From an uncultured bacterium (GTDB taxonomy: Bacteria; Pseudomonadota; Alphaproteobacteria; Sphingomonadales; Sphingomonadaceae): DNA of 45,707 nucleotides. The position numbers and the translations under genes are program-made. The notes under the pieces were generated by a model, which saw only the letters and a program-made list of their open reading frames with translations, made no database searches and had not been told where the DNA came from. Positions 7,762 through 16,593 of the stretch are shown piece by piece. The stretch lies in NCBI GenBank assembly GCA_942636505.2, contig CALOGB020000217.1:1-45707 (forward strand), read 5' to 3'. Position 1 is the stretch's first letter, and each line of letters opens with the position of its first letter.

Positions 7762-8664
7762 ATGACCAATAAAACCGACCCCGCCATCACGGGTGTGCTC
7801 GCTGCTCTCGCCGTCGAACTAGGCATCACGGCCAATCGGCAACCGTGGAGTATGGACCGGATCGCCGCTCTGATCGATATGCCTGCGCGACGTGATCTCG
7901 TCACCGAATTGCTGTTCGGCATCCTGCCTGCAACGATCGATGCCGGCCAATGGATTGCCTGGATACAGGGCGACCAGCCGCCAGTCCCGGCCAGTCTGCA
8001 GAACCCGGAGAACAGCGCCCGGCCATCCGCACGTGGCGCAGTGCAAGCAGCGACGACCAAGCATCAGTCGGCAATGGATAAAGTCGCCCGTCTGGAAGCG
8101 CAGCTGCTGCAGGCGAAGCAGGAACAGGTAGTTGCCGAAGCAGACCGTCAACGTAGTGCTGACCAGCTCCGCGCTGTGGTCGTCTACCGAATCATGGTCG
8201 AGATTGGCCGTCAGGCATCCGGTATCGCGCTGGGTCCTCTCTATGCCCTCGCGCGCGCGGTCTCCCCCTATCTGCAGCAGGATCTGGCGTTCGAAAACGC
8301 CCTCGACGATCAGGGACGTATCCTCCTGAACGAACGTCGCCAAACCCGCGAACAAGACAGTCGCGAGATGCTTGACCGGCTCGACCGCTACGCAGGCGAG
8401 CAGGCGCTCGAACTGAAGCTTCATCGCGCCATGCTGAAGGTGATCCGCGCCTTTCATGACGAGAGGGAAGCCGAGAACGCGGCAGCGCGTGAAGCTGGTG
8501 AGAGGTTGCCCACCGTCAGGAAGCGACAGGCGGTACGCCGCACCTCCGAGGCGCAACAGCGCGACGTCCACCCGGCCGCACCGCGGGCAGACGTCATCGA
8601 TGTCTTCGATGCCTTCGCGAGCCTGCGGGCAGACGCTTCCAACGACAACGACGAGCCCGCGTGA
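7762..8664 (+). CDS. coiled-coil hypothetical protein divergent from the relaxase
   Basis: This encodes a 300-aa soluble protein beginning MTNKTDPAITGVLAALAVEL. The ATG at 7762 follows a CAGGAGCC ribosome site at good spacing, so I prefer it to an in-frame start 42 nt upstream. Residues about 95-140 form a clear heptad-like coiled coil (KVARLEAQLLQAKQEQVVAE). A second charged helical region follows at about 190-250, and the C terminus is acidic (SNDNDEPA). No enzymatic motif is seen. Its place opposite the relaxase suggests an accessory role in plasmid or element transfer, but that is inference from position alone. Confidence 0.65.
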   Translation: MTNKTDPAITGVLAALAVELGITANRQPWSMDRIAALIDMPARRDLVTELLFGILPATIDAGQWIAWIQGDQPPVPASLQNPENSARPSARGAVQAATTKHQSAMDKVARLEAQLLQAKQEQVVAEADRQRSADQLRAVVVYRIMVEIGRQASGIALGPLYALARAVSPYLQQDLAFENALDDQGRILLNERRQTREQDSREMLDRLDRYAGEQALELKLHRAMLKVIRAFHDEREAENAAAREAGERLPTVRKRQAVRRTSEAQQRDVHPAAPRADVIDVFDAFASLRADASNDNDEPA

Positions 8665-8690
8665 GTTCATTCGTGGAAACAAATGCGAGT

Positions 8691-8719
8691 GGCTGCTCCG
8701 CTCAAATTGTCGAGCAGCC
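8691..8719 (+). terminator. hairpin after the coiled-coil gene
   Basis: GGCTGCTC at 8691-8698 pairs perfectly with GAGCAGCC at 8712-8719 across a 13-nt loop, starting 27 nt after the stop at 8664. It is followed by gggacTTTTcg, so the T-run is short and offset. It is a plausible but weak intrinsic terminator between this gene and the methyltransferase. Confidence 0.4.
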
Positions 8720-8764
8720 GGGACTTTTCGCCGAACATACGAACATGAATGAGGAGCAAAGACG

Positions 8765-9730
8765 ATGGGCACGATCAACGACGTTAAGACCACAGCCTCC
8801 AGGGTTTCGACACATCCGGTAAACGGCCTTCAGAAGGCCGCCTCGTCCTCCCCGCAGTTGACGTTCGATCCAAAGCCGTCAGCCATGACGAAACGAGCGG
8901 CAAGCAACGACAATGGAGCGTCAGACAGGAAGTACGACCAGTACTATACGCGACCGGATGTCGCCGCCTTTTTCTACGACCGTTTCAAAGAATATTTCGA
9001 TCCTTCTGACTACTTAATGGTCGAGCCTAGCGCCGGGACGGGATCGTTTTACAGGATATTGCCCAACGGCAGTATCGCCTTTGATATCGAACCTAAATAC
9101 CCTGGTATCATTAACGCCGACTTTCTCGAGGTTGAAATCGAAACTGACCGCCCAATTGCAATCATCGGCAATCCGCCTTTTGGCAAGAACTCCAGCACAG
9201 CAGTCAGATTCTTTAACCATGCTGCTCGCCAGTCCAGCGTAATTGCGTTCATTCTGCCAAGGACGTTCCGCAAGGCATCGATCGTGAACCGGCTCGATCG
9301 TTCCTTCCATTTGGTGCGCGAATGGGATGTGCCTGCCGACGCATTCCTGTTCCGGTCCAAGCCGTACGATGTTCCAGCGGTATTCCAGATCTGGTGTCGC
9401 AAGCCGGAACTCCGCAAACCGCGGCCAGTCGAGACGCGACACCCCGACTTCAAATTCACGACGAAGGAATGTGCCGATTTCGCAATTCAGCGCGTAGGTG
9501 GACAGGCCGGTCGAGTGCATCAAGACTTTTCCAAGCGCCCGTCTGCGCATTACTTCATCAAGGGAAACGTCAGGCACGTCATGGAACAACTCGACTTCGC
9601 TAAAGTCGCTGGTGACGTTGCAGGCAATCCAAGCCTCGCAAAGTCCGAGATCGTCTCGATGTATCGCGAGTGGGAGTTAAAGAATTCGAAAATCAACGGT
9701 AGCTCGCGTATTATTACAAAACAGCTTTAG
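8765..9730 (+). CDS. orphan SAM-dependent DNA methyltransferase (adenine-N6 type)
   Basis: This encodes a 321-aa protein with the signature of amino-DNA methyltransferases. Motif I is MVEPSAGTGSF (residues 85-95), which binds S-adenosylmethionine, and motif IV is NPPFG (136-140), which contacts the flipped base. A DQYYT motif at 58-62 precedes motif I, as in phage- and plasmid-encoded adenine methylases. The order of motifs I then IV suits the gamma or beta-like groups. GGAGCAAAGACG upstream supports the start at 8765; an internal ATG at residue 41 is possible. No restriction enzyme gene is adjacent, so it is an orphan methylase. Likely roles are protection of transferred DNA or modification of replication or transfer sites. 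Confidence 0.8.
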   Translation: MGTINDVKTTASRVSTHPVNGLQKAASSSPQLTFDPKPSAMTKRAASNDNGASDRKYDQYYTRPDVAAFFYDRFKEYFDPSDYLMVEPSAGTGSFYRILPNGSIAFDIEPKYPGIINADFLEVEIETDRPIAIIGNPPFGKNSSTAVRFFNHAARQSSVIAFILPRTFRKASIVNRLDRSFHLVREWDVPADAFLFRSKPYDVPAVFQIWCRKPELRKPRPVETRHPDFKFTTKECADFAIQRVGGQAGRVHQDFSKRPSAHYFIKGNVRHVMEQLDFAKVAGDVAGNPSLAKSEIVSMYREWELKNSKINGSSRIITKQL

Positions 9731-10362
9731 TACCTGAAGCTACGGTTCCTCCCGAGCATCGAATACAATCGGCATTTCGGCGGGATAAACCTCAGTGTCT
9801 GTCAGATCGCGACAGTTCGGAAATCAACCTAGTTTTTCGGCGGTGTGCCGGAACAGCGTATTCTTATTTCGACCATACACCGCTGACGTAAATGGCTTGC
9901 CAGAACAGAACACCCGGCATGGGCGGGAGAGAGAGAGCGCTCCGTCTTTTGACGCCCAATGCTTTGCCGACGCTTAAGCGATTACGCTGTCACCAACCGC
10001 ACCCGCTCGCAAAAAGGTTCCGCGCTTTCACCATGGCCATGCGATTACGATCAGCCTCGCAGCCGCGCCTATTATACTCGTCTTGCGTTGGACGCAGTCC
10101 GCCACGTGCTGTTGGCGCAACTAAAATTTATCGGCTGGACATGAGGCGTTTCGCGAATTATATTCATTGTGCCTGGTTTTGAGATGCGCGAACGAGGCAC
10201 AGGTATTCGACTGCTGCTCGGAGTGGTTGCACGATAGGTTGCCGGGGCGCGCTATCAACCCTGCCTTTCCTCTCCCCGCCCGTGTGAGCGCGGGCCGGCT
10301 TGGATCGCGAGGTTCGGGCATGCGGGGCACCGGAAGCGGTCTCGCCGACCCGAGTACAACTC
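9731..10362. other. 632-bp intergenic region with no supported gene
   Basis: Frames in this region are short and lack ribosome sites. Its composition is more AT-rich than most of the window in places (for example around 10120-10165). I see no tRNA, no long direct repeat and no convincing terminator. It may hold the promoter of the following gene and could contain an origin or attachment sequence that I cannot identify by eye. Confidence 0.35.
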
Positions 10363-11694
10363 ATGACGACTTCCGTTCTATCTACGCCGCATTCGGCTAC
10401 CCGCCTGCGTGCATCGCGCATGGCGACGCATGCGGTCTTGGCCTCTGATGTCATATCGACAGACATCGAGGCACGCGCGATAGGTTACATTCGCTCGGCT
10501 CTGACAAGCGATGCCAATGGGCTGCACTCCAGCACTGCTATCGACGCGTCACCCCTACCCGAACCCACCCCCGGTATTGTTTGGGAGGGCTCGCAGAGCG
10601 ATCTACGCAACGTCGCCACTCCATCCCTATTGACCAAGTTGACGGTGCCGCCCCGCTATCGCCCGGCTGGTAACCCAAAATGGTGGGTGACCCGGATGCT
10701 CTTCGGCGGTTGCAACATCGACAAACCGGAACAACTGCAAAAAGACCTTGGGCTGGACCTCGATCGTCACGCAGCCAACCTGCATATCCTGCGGGACTCA
10801 TGCCTTATAGGATGGCGGCGGTTGGTCCGTGGAAACCTTCTCGGGCTTTATCAGCTGGCGGAAACGACGCCGCAGCACGCGGGCCTGATCCGGAGTGTGG
10901 TTCATGATCACACGATCCTCATCGGGGCCCTTCGTGCACGCATGCTTGCCGAATATCTCCGTCGTATGGCAACCGAGCCGATGGGACCCCGCCTGGATAT
11001 CGACGATCCGATTTGGGTAAAGCGCGGGGCCCTGTTTGCCGACCGTCTCGCCAGACCTGCAAAAAGCCTTGACCAGCTCCTGAGCAAGCTAGACCGCGAC
11101 AAAGTTTACGACACGCCGCAGGAGGCATTCGCGTCCGCGCAGTTCGAGTATGATCCCCGGCTGTTGCAAATGGCCGGAAGAATCTCTGAGCAGCTCAGCG
11201 ATGTCGATCTCCATGGAGACGCATTCACTGCGCTCGTTCGCGCAATACGAACCGAAATAGCCCCGTTAACGGCCATTACGCCTGCGATGCTACGTAAAGA
11301 AGGTTTCGGACGCAAGACCCTTGCCGAGGCGCAACTCGGCATGTCCGTTCCCGAGGCGGTTACCGTCCTCGCGATAAACCTTGTCTGCCTCAAGGGGCAG
11401 GTGCGAAAGGCCATGAAGGCGCTGGACGGCGGTTGCGGTCTTCCAGCCCTCTCACCCGTGCCAGCCGTTCCCGTGGGCGGCCGCGCGAAGGTGTGCCGCA
11501 CCGCCAGTGCGCTGAAAGCCATCAGCGGCTGCGACCGTAATGTGGGAGACAGGAGTACCAATTCGGACAATAACTCTGGATCGACGCTGCTTGACCGCGT
11601 TGAGTCCCGGCTGGCGGAACCGATGCCAGCAGCCAGTCTCGACCAGTTTCAGCTGCTAATGCCAGAGTGGTCGCGGCGAAACGGCGAGTTTTAG
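10363..11694 (+). CDS. hypothetical protein of mobile segment
   Basis: This encodes a 443-aa protein of unknown function. The ATG at 10363 opens MTTSVLSTPHSATRL. An ATG 63 nt upstream and one at 10420 (MATHAVLASD) are alternatives, and none has a strong ribosome site, so the start is uncertain. A central helical part (KWWVTRMLFGGCNIDKPEQL, HILRDSCLIGWRRLVRGNLL) is followed by a domain with regular helices up to about residue 370 and a low-complexity tail. No catalytic motif or membrane segment is visible. It lies between the methyltransferase and the recombinase, all on the plus strand, and is probably part of the mobile element's cargo or maintenance functions. Confidence 0.6.
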   Translation: MTTSVLSTPHSATRLRASRMATHAVLASDVISTDIEARAIGYIRSALTSDANGLHSSTAIDASPLPEPTPGIVWEGSQSDLRNVATPSLLTKLTVPPRYRPAGNPKWWVTRMLFGGCNIDKPEQLQKDLGLDLDRHAANLHILRDSCLIGWRRLVRGNLLGLYQLAETTPQHAGLIRSVVHDHTILIGALRARMLAEYLRRMATEPMGPRLDIDDPIWVKRGALFADRLARPAKSLDQLLSKLDRDKVYDTPQEAFASAQFEYDPRLLQMAGRISEQLSDVDLHGDAFTALVRAIRTEIAPLTAITPAMLRKEGFGRKTLAEAQLGMSVPEAVTVLAINLVCLKGQVRKAMKALDGGCGLPALSPVPAVPVGGRAKVCRTASALKAISGCDRNVGDRSTNSDNNSGSTLLDRVESRLAEPMPAASLDQFQLLMPEWSRRNGEF

Positions 11695-11736
11695 ATACCC
11701 TGTTCACTCATCGTCCGAGTCGTCATCCCATCATGG

Positions 11737-11913
11737 ATGAGACCCGCTGCCACTGCTGTTTGCGCCACCCCACCCGACGCTGCCAATCCGGCCTTCGCCA
11801 TCGGCATGGCGAAGCTCGTCCGGCTGATGGCGAAGCAGGCGGCAGCCGACCATTATGAACGCTGCGCGCCCGCCTCGCGGGCAACTAATGATCCCGGCAC
11901 GCCCGCCGCTTAA
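11737..11913 (+). CDS. 58-aa ORF immediately upstream of the recombinase
   Basis: This open frame of 58 codons ends 30 bp before the recombinase start. Its middle is a clean amphipathic helix (MAKLVRLMAKQAAADHYERC) that looks like a genuine protein, while other frames here do not. The start may be the ATG at 11737 or the internal ATG at 11806 just before the helix; neither has a good ribosome site. Position directly before a large serine recombinase suggests a co-expressed partner, possibly a directionality or regulatory factor. That role is inference. Confidence 0.4.
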   Translation: MRPAATAVCATPPDAANPAFAIGMAKLVRLMAKQAAADHYERCAPASRATNDPGTPAA

Positions 11914-11943
11914 TATACTCCTGACAGAAGGTGCTCCTCTGCC

Positions 11944-13620
11944 ATGCTGATGCGCCCTGCCCCCCGCATCGTCCTCTACGGGCGCCACTCGACCGCGATG
12001 CAGACGGCCACGTCGAGTATTGATCAGACCGAATCGTGCATGAAGCTCGTCACCTATGTTGGCGGCACCGTGATGGCAACGTATCATGACCCCGAACAGT
12101 CCGGCTATCGCCGTGATCGGGCGGGCCTGAGGAAACTGCTGGCGGACATCGAGTCGGGAACAGTCGACTTGATCGTCTGCGAAGCGCTCGACAGGCTTGC
12201 GCGCGATGCGGAGGATGTCGCGTGGCTCGGCAAGAAGCTGGCCTACCACCGTGTGCAATTGCACACGGTGAGCGAGGGCCATGTCGACGAGATCAAGTTC
12301 GCGGTTGCCGGGCTGCTGGGAGCGATCTTCCTCAAGCACCTTGTCGACAAGACCCTGCGCGGCATGGAGGCGGCAGTGCTTGCGGGGCGGTGCGCCGGTG
12401 GTCGCTCCTACGGCTACAGGCGGGTCATCCGCCTCGATGACCGCGGTGAGCGTATTCGTGGCCTGCTCGAGATCGACGAGGCGCAGGCCGCCATCGTCGA
12501 GCGCATATTCACCGAGTTCGCGGCCGGCGCTTCGTCCATCCAGATAGCGACCAAGCTGAATACCGACGGCGTGCCTGGCCCACGTGGCGGGCAGTGGAAT
12601 GCCTCTACGGTCCGCGGCGACCCGAAAAAGGCGACCGGCATTCTCAACAACCCGCTTTATGTTGGCCGGCTGGTATGGGGACGCCGGCAATGGCGTCGCA
12701 ACCCCGACAGCGAGAAGCGCGAGCGACGCTATCGCCTACGCGAACATTCAGAATGGATCGAGGTCGCCGTGCCGGATCTGCGCATCGTCGATGACGCACA
12801 GTGGAGCGCGGTTCAGGCACAGATCGAGCAGCGTTCGCGTCCCAGCACCGATGTTCCGGTCGCCCGTCAGAACCGCAAGAAGCACTTGCTGTCGGGTCTC
12901 ATCCGCTGCAGCTGTTGCGGGTCGGGCTACACTATCTCGGGCAAGGACTATTATCGCTGCGCCGGTCAGAAGGAGCGCGGCAGCTGCTCGAACACGGTCT
13001 CGGTCCGAAAGGGCCCTCTCGAAACGGCAACCCTATCGATTCTCCAACACCAGTTGCTAACCGAGGATCATGCTCGGCTGTTCGCCGAGGAGTTCCAGCG
13101 GGAGCTGGCGCGGCTGACGAGCACGTCGGCGAGGCAGGATCAATCGATCATCGACCGCCTCGCCGTCGTTACCCGCGAGATCGACACGCTGGCCGCCAAC
13201 ATGCTGGCAGCGGTGGCCAGCCCCGCCCTGCTGAAGCTCCTTGGCGACCGCGAGTCCGAGAAAGCGCGCCTGGAGAAACAATTGAGTATGCCAACGGCGG
13301 TCGCGCCCTCCGCGACGATCCTGTCGCATCCGGCTGTGCAGCAACTGTTCAAGGAGAAAGTCAGCCGGTTGCGCGAGGCGCTCGACGCTGAGACGGTCCG
13401 CGGCGAAGCGGCAGAAATCCTGTCGACGCTCATCGAAAGCGTGACGATCTACCCGGACGGCAGGGATGGCCCGGAGGCGGAGGTCGTCGCTAAGGTCGCA
13501 GACCTCGTCGCCTTTGCCACAAACGACAACGCCGCCCGTGAGGGCGGCATGTCGAGTTCTATGGTGGTGGTTGCGGGGACGTGCAGCCACTTTAATTTGT
13601 TAACCCGCTGCCGATGCTGA
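11944..13620 (+). CDS. large serine recombinase (probable element integrase)
   Basis: This encodes a 558-aa site-specific recombinase that would integrate and excise the surrounding element by a double-strand break with phosphoserine links. The N-terminal resolvase domain begins LYGRHST with the catalytic serine at residue 16 and continues with the GYRRDRAGL and CEALDRLARD motifs. The Recombinase domain (about 150-290) includes GGRSYGYRR and NNPLYVGRLVWGR. A zinc ribbon follows with cysteines 322, 325, 339 and 348. A coiled coil spans about 370-450. AGAAGG precedes the ATG at 11944, and a start two codons later is possible. All catalytic motifs look intact. It lies at the right end of the mobile segment, the usual place for an integrase next to an attachment site. 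Confidence 0.9.
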   Translation: MLMRPAPRIVLYGRHSTAMQTATSSIDQTESCMKLVTYVGGTVMATYHDPEQSGYRRDRAGLRKLLADIESGTVDLIVCEALDRLARDAEDVAWLGKKLAYHRVQLHTVSEGHVDEIKFAVAGLLGAIFLKHLVDKTLRGMEAAVLAGRCAGGRSYGYRRVIRLDDRGERIRGLLEIDEAQAAIVERIFTEFAAGASSIQIATKLNTDGVPGPRGGQWNASTVRGDPKKATGILNNPLYVGRLVWGRRQWRRNPDSEKRERRYRLREHSEWIEVAVPDLRIVDDAQWSAVQAQIEQRSRPSTDVPVARQNRKKHLLSGLIRCSCCGSGYTISGKDYYRCAGQKERGSCSNTVSVRKGPLETATLSILQHQLLTEDHARLFAEEFQRELARLTSTSARQDQSIIDRLAVVTREIDTLAANMLAAVASPALLKLLGDRESEKARLEKQLSMPTAVAPSATILSHPAVQQLFKEKVSRLREALDAETVRGEAAEILSTLIESVTIYPDGRDGPEAEVVAKVADLVAFATNDNAAREGGMSSSMVVVAGTCSHFNLLTRCRC

Positions 13621-13913
13621 CGCTACTTTCGACAGCTAACTGACTGGAGGATAAGCTTGAGCCTCTGGTGCCGCTCGTGAGGAAGTAGCCACCTGCCGCC
13701 CGATCACAACCGCTCGAGACCGCTAAACGAGAGAACTCTGACCAACCCATCTCGATTCGAAGCGTATTGCGCGAAAGAGCGTCACCCCCAGGGGCTTTTG
13801 ACAAACCGGGATACTTCGTATGCCAAGTCGTGATTCTTCGGCGTGTTTCCTCGAAATCCATTGTGCGGCATCGCCTCGAAGATGTGCAACTCGGCGTCCA
13901 CCTTACCGCCAGG

Positions 13914-14536
13914 AACGGTTTGACAGTACTTCGCCGGAAAAAGGCGAAAGCGCGCCGTCGGCGCGCGATCACCTGCTCCGGTGCTGGCGCTACCCAACCC
14001 GCGCAGGAGTCTGGACTTCGTTCATGATCAGATGGCAACGGGGCGGCGGTCACGTATCCTCAACATCATCAACGAGGTGACACGTGAGTGTTTGCGGGCG
14101 GTGCTCGAGCTATGAGACCTGATCGCCTTAGGATGATCGTCAGCGACAATGGCACCGAGCTGACCTCAAACGCGGTGCTGGCGTGGTCGGCGATGCCCGC
14201 GTCGAGTGGCACTATATCGCACTAGGCAAGCCTACGCAAAACGGGTTCGTCGAAAGCTTTAACGGTCGCATGCAAGACGAGCCGCTCAACGAGACGCTGT
14301 TCTTCACGGTCCGCCAAGCGCGCGCGAACCTCGCCCGCCTAGTCGAGGACTACAACGCCGAGCGGCCACACTCCTCGCTCGTCTACGCCACACCGGCCGC
14401 CCTTGCCGCCGAACTCGAAAAGCAACGATCGGCTTTAAACTCGATCGTTGCCTCACCCGCGCTCGAGCGCGACAACAACGTTCGGTCTCTGGTTGCAGCT
14501 GGGCGAAAGGCGGGGGGCACGGCACGACGTCAGTGA
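13914..14536 (+). mobile_element. IS3-family insertion sequence remnant (transposase OrfB fragments)
   Basis: Fragments of an IS3-family DDE transposase can be read in order in changing frames. They are NGLTVLRRKKAKARRR from 13914, SLDFVHDQMATGRRSRILNI then VTRECLRAVLEL up to a stop at 14113, [17 protein letters not shown] (second catalytic Asp) from about 14119, and [11 protein letters not shown] with [14 protein letters not shown] (catalytic Glu) from about 14190. A family member would have roughly 20-25 more residues between the second and third pieces, so there is a deletion as well as at least three frame changes. The last bases near 14495-14525 (gctgggcgaaaggcgg) resemble the right end of related elements. 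The element is dead and marks the junction between the mobile segment and chromosomal genes. Confidence 0.75.
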
Positions 14537-14615
14537 CGGTACGAGCCCGCCGGTCTCGCCTTCGATGAGGATACTGCGGACGAATTTGAGTGTGCCGTGT
14601 GCACCCTCGACTGAA

Positions 14616-16430
14616 CTACAAGGCGCATCTCTTGTCTGGTACACCAGCCGTCCGCTCCCACTGCGATGCGCTCACTGTCTCGCCGCGTGGAAGATAGGCG
14701 ATAGCAAAGGTCTTCCCGTCTCTGCGAACTTTCAATGTCAGACGTTCGGTTTGATCGCCCTGAATTCGATCCTGGGGCACGGGATCAACGATGTCATCGC
14801 CGTTTCGTAGCCCTGCCAAAGCCGCAGCCGAACCGCTGACCAGACCCCGAACCGTGCGCTTCGGCTCCGCCAGCACGGCGGTATCGAACCCAAGCTCATA
14901 GCGTCGAAGCGGCTTGCTTATCCGGCGGAAACACGGACCAAAGGCGCTGGAGGACGCTAGTTGCATGCGTCCGGTGAGAGATGCACGGAAGTCGGCGACG
15001 GCGCCGGGCCCGATTTCACGCGTTAGGATTGCTTCCCAGTCTGCGTAACGAGTGGATTTACCAGCGGCCTGAAGCGCCAGCATCGCGAACATCGCATCGT
15101 CCATCGACCGCTTGCCACCCGACCGAAGCCGGATCGCTTCGTCGACGGTTGCGAAATAGAACATCCCGCGGTCATAAGGAAGCGTCCGGATCCGCGTGTC
15201 TGACCAGAACCGTGTCGGTATGGCTGCGTTCGGCACTGTCGCCATGACATTCGTATAGTAGCGGCCTGCGTAATAGTTGAGGTCGTCCAGGAAAGCGGAC
15301 GGCGTGATCATGCCGTATCGGAGCGGCAAACGTCGCTGATAGAAGGTCGCCAGGCCCTCGGTGAACCATGCCGATGCCAGCCCATCCGGATCGTTGATGC
15401 GCGGCTGGAATGTGTGGAACATCTCATGCGCCAGCGTCATCCTCAGCTTCGCAACATCGTTTCCTGCCCCACTCCCGAACGTGACTACGAAAGACCGGTG
15501 CATGGCGACACCGCCGCCTGCATTGATAGGATTGTACCGAAGAAAAACGCCGTACGGGGGCGGCGTTGCCTGCCTGAAAAGCCGGGAATAGTCTTTGTAT
15601 AACGTGCCGGACCACACCATCAGCGGCTCTGCGTCGAAGGCGGGCTTTCCCTGCCATGCCGAGAAGAAACCAGTGCTAGGCGTCGGCCGAGGCCAGGTTG
15701 CAACGCGGCCCGCCATGAAGAAACTGGATGTCAGCTCTGCGGCCGTCATCGGCCAAGCGTCGACATGTCCGTTGCCCAACGAACTGATACCGCTGCTGCC
15801 AGATGGCAGCCGCGACAAATCCCAATCGACGGTCGTGCGATAGTGGTCGTCACCTGGCGGCATCAGCAAAAACACGCTGCCTGCTCCGGAGGCGCCGTAA
15901 CCGTCATTCGAAAGAGCGACCGGTGGCGCAGGACCCCGGGGTGGGAGAGTCGCGTTGGCGGGCACTACGTACCGGACGACGACAGACCCAGCGGTTTGGC
16001 GGTTCACCGTCCAAGTCCGTGTCGGTCCGCCGCTATCCGCATCGCCCGTGCCTGGCGCGGTCCTCGATTGTGCAGTGAGGTCCAGGGGGCCGAGTGAATC
16101 TGCCGCGGCTAGTCCGGTCAAGGTGGTCGCGACGCTGTCGACATTGCTTTCAACCAACGGCAATTGAACGAGCGTCTCCCCGGCCGCCTTGGACAAGCCT
16201 CCGAAATCGAGTGTGATTGCAAAGGTTTCTATCTGCCCCTTGCTATTGGCTGTGGGGGCAAGCGTGAGGGCTATCGACCGATCCGCCGCGGGGTTCGCAT
16301 CCAGAGCCGTACCCTGAACCAATATCCCGAGCACCAGCGTTGGCCATTTCAAACAATTGACGCGCAGCCACATCCTGCGGACTGACAACCGAACATGCCG
16401 TGGTCGGATCGGAATGATGTCGAATTTCAT
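14616..16430 (-). CDS. M61-like secreted zinc metallopeptidase
   Basis: This encodes a 604-aa protein with the zinc-binding signature HEMFH at residues 335-339 and the third ligand in WFTEGL (Glu358), the pattern of M61 glycyl-aminopeptidase-like gluzincins. An N-terminal beta-rich domain (about 50-230) precedes the catalytic domain, and a short PDZ-like segment (GLVSGSAAALAGLRNGDDIV) lies near the C terminus, as usual for the family. A hydrophobic stretch at residues 29-43 ending in TALDA acts as a signal peptide. The ATG at residue 20 (16373) would give a more typical signal, so the start is uncertain. The protein likely acts in the periplasm or outside. It is divergent from the broken glycosidase gene at 16594. 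Confidence 0.8.
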   Translation of the reverse strand: MKFDIIPIRPRHVRLSVRRMWLRVNCLKWPTLVLGILVQGTALDANPAADRSIALTLAPTANSKGQIETFAITLDFGGLSKAAGETLVQLPLVESNVDSVATTLTGLAAADSLGPLDLTAQSRTAPGTGDADSGGPTRTWTVNRQTAGSVVVRYVVPANATLPPRGPAPPVALSNDGYGASGAGSVFLLMPPGDDHYRTTVDWDLSRLPSGSSGISSLGNGHVDAWPMTAAELTSSFFMAGRVATWPRPTPSTGFFSAWQGKPAFDAEPLMVWSGTLYKDYSRLFRQATPPPYGVFLRYNPINAGGGVAMHRSFVVTFGSGAGNDVAKLRMTLAHEMFHTFQPRINDPDGLASAWFTEGLATFYQRRLPLRYGMITPSAFLDDLNYYAGRYYTNVMATVPNAAIPTRFWSDTRIRTLPYDRGMFYFATVDEAIRLRSGGKRSMDDAMFAMLALQAAGKSTRYADWEAILTREIGPGAVADFRASLTGRMQLASSSAFGPCFRRISKPLRRYELGFDTAVLAEPKRTVRGLVSGSAAALAGLRNGDDIVDPVPQDRIQGDQTERLTLKVRRDGKTFAIAYLPRGETVSASQWERTAGVPDKRCAL

Positions 16431-16593
16431 CAGTAATCCATCGCACGTGTCTCAGGCAGCGGCAACGATCGTGCCTTCAGTGTGGCCGTCTGTGAAGGAC
16501 TAGGCCGGAGGATCCACCGCGTCGCGAAAGCCTTGTCAGCTAAGACGTCAGGCGGCGCTTATTGAAGACAAACTGAGGACCGGAGTAGAGAAT

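Noticed and set aside
7322..7762. Upstream extension of the relaxase frame to 7762
   Set aside because: The extra 147 residues are rich in Arg, Gly and Cys with no relaxase motif, and they overlap a promoter-like TATAAT and the divergent intergenic region.
10270..10305. GC-rich partial hairpin (GCCCG...CGGGC) before the 443-aa gene
   Set aside because: Short stem with alternative pairings, no T-run and typical of GC-rich DNA, so not called as a terminator.
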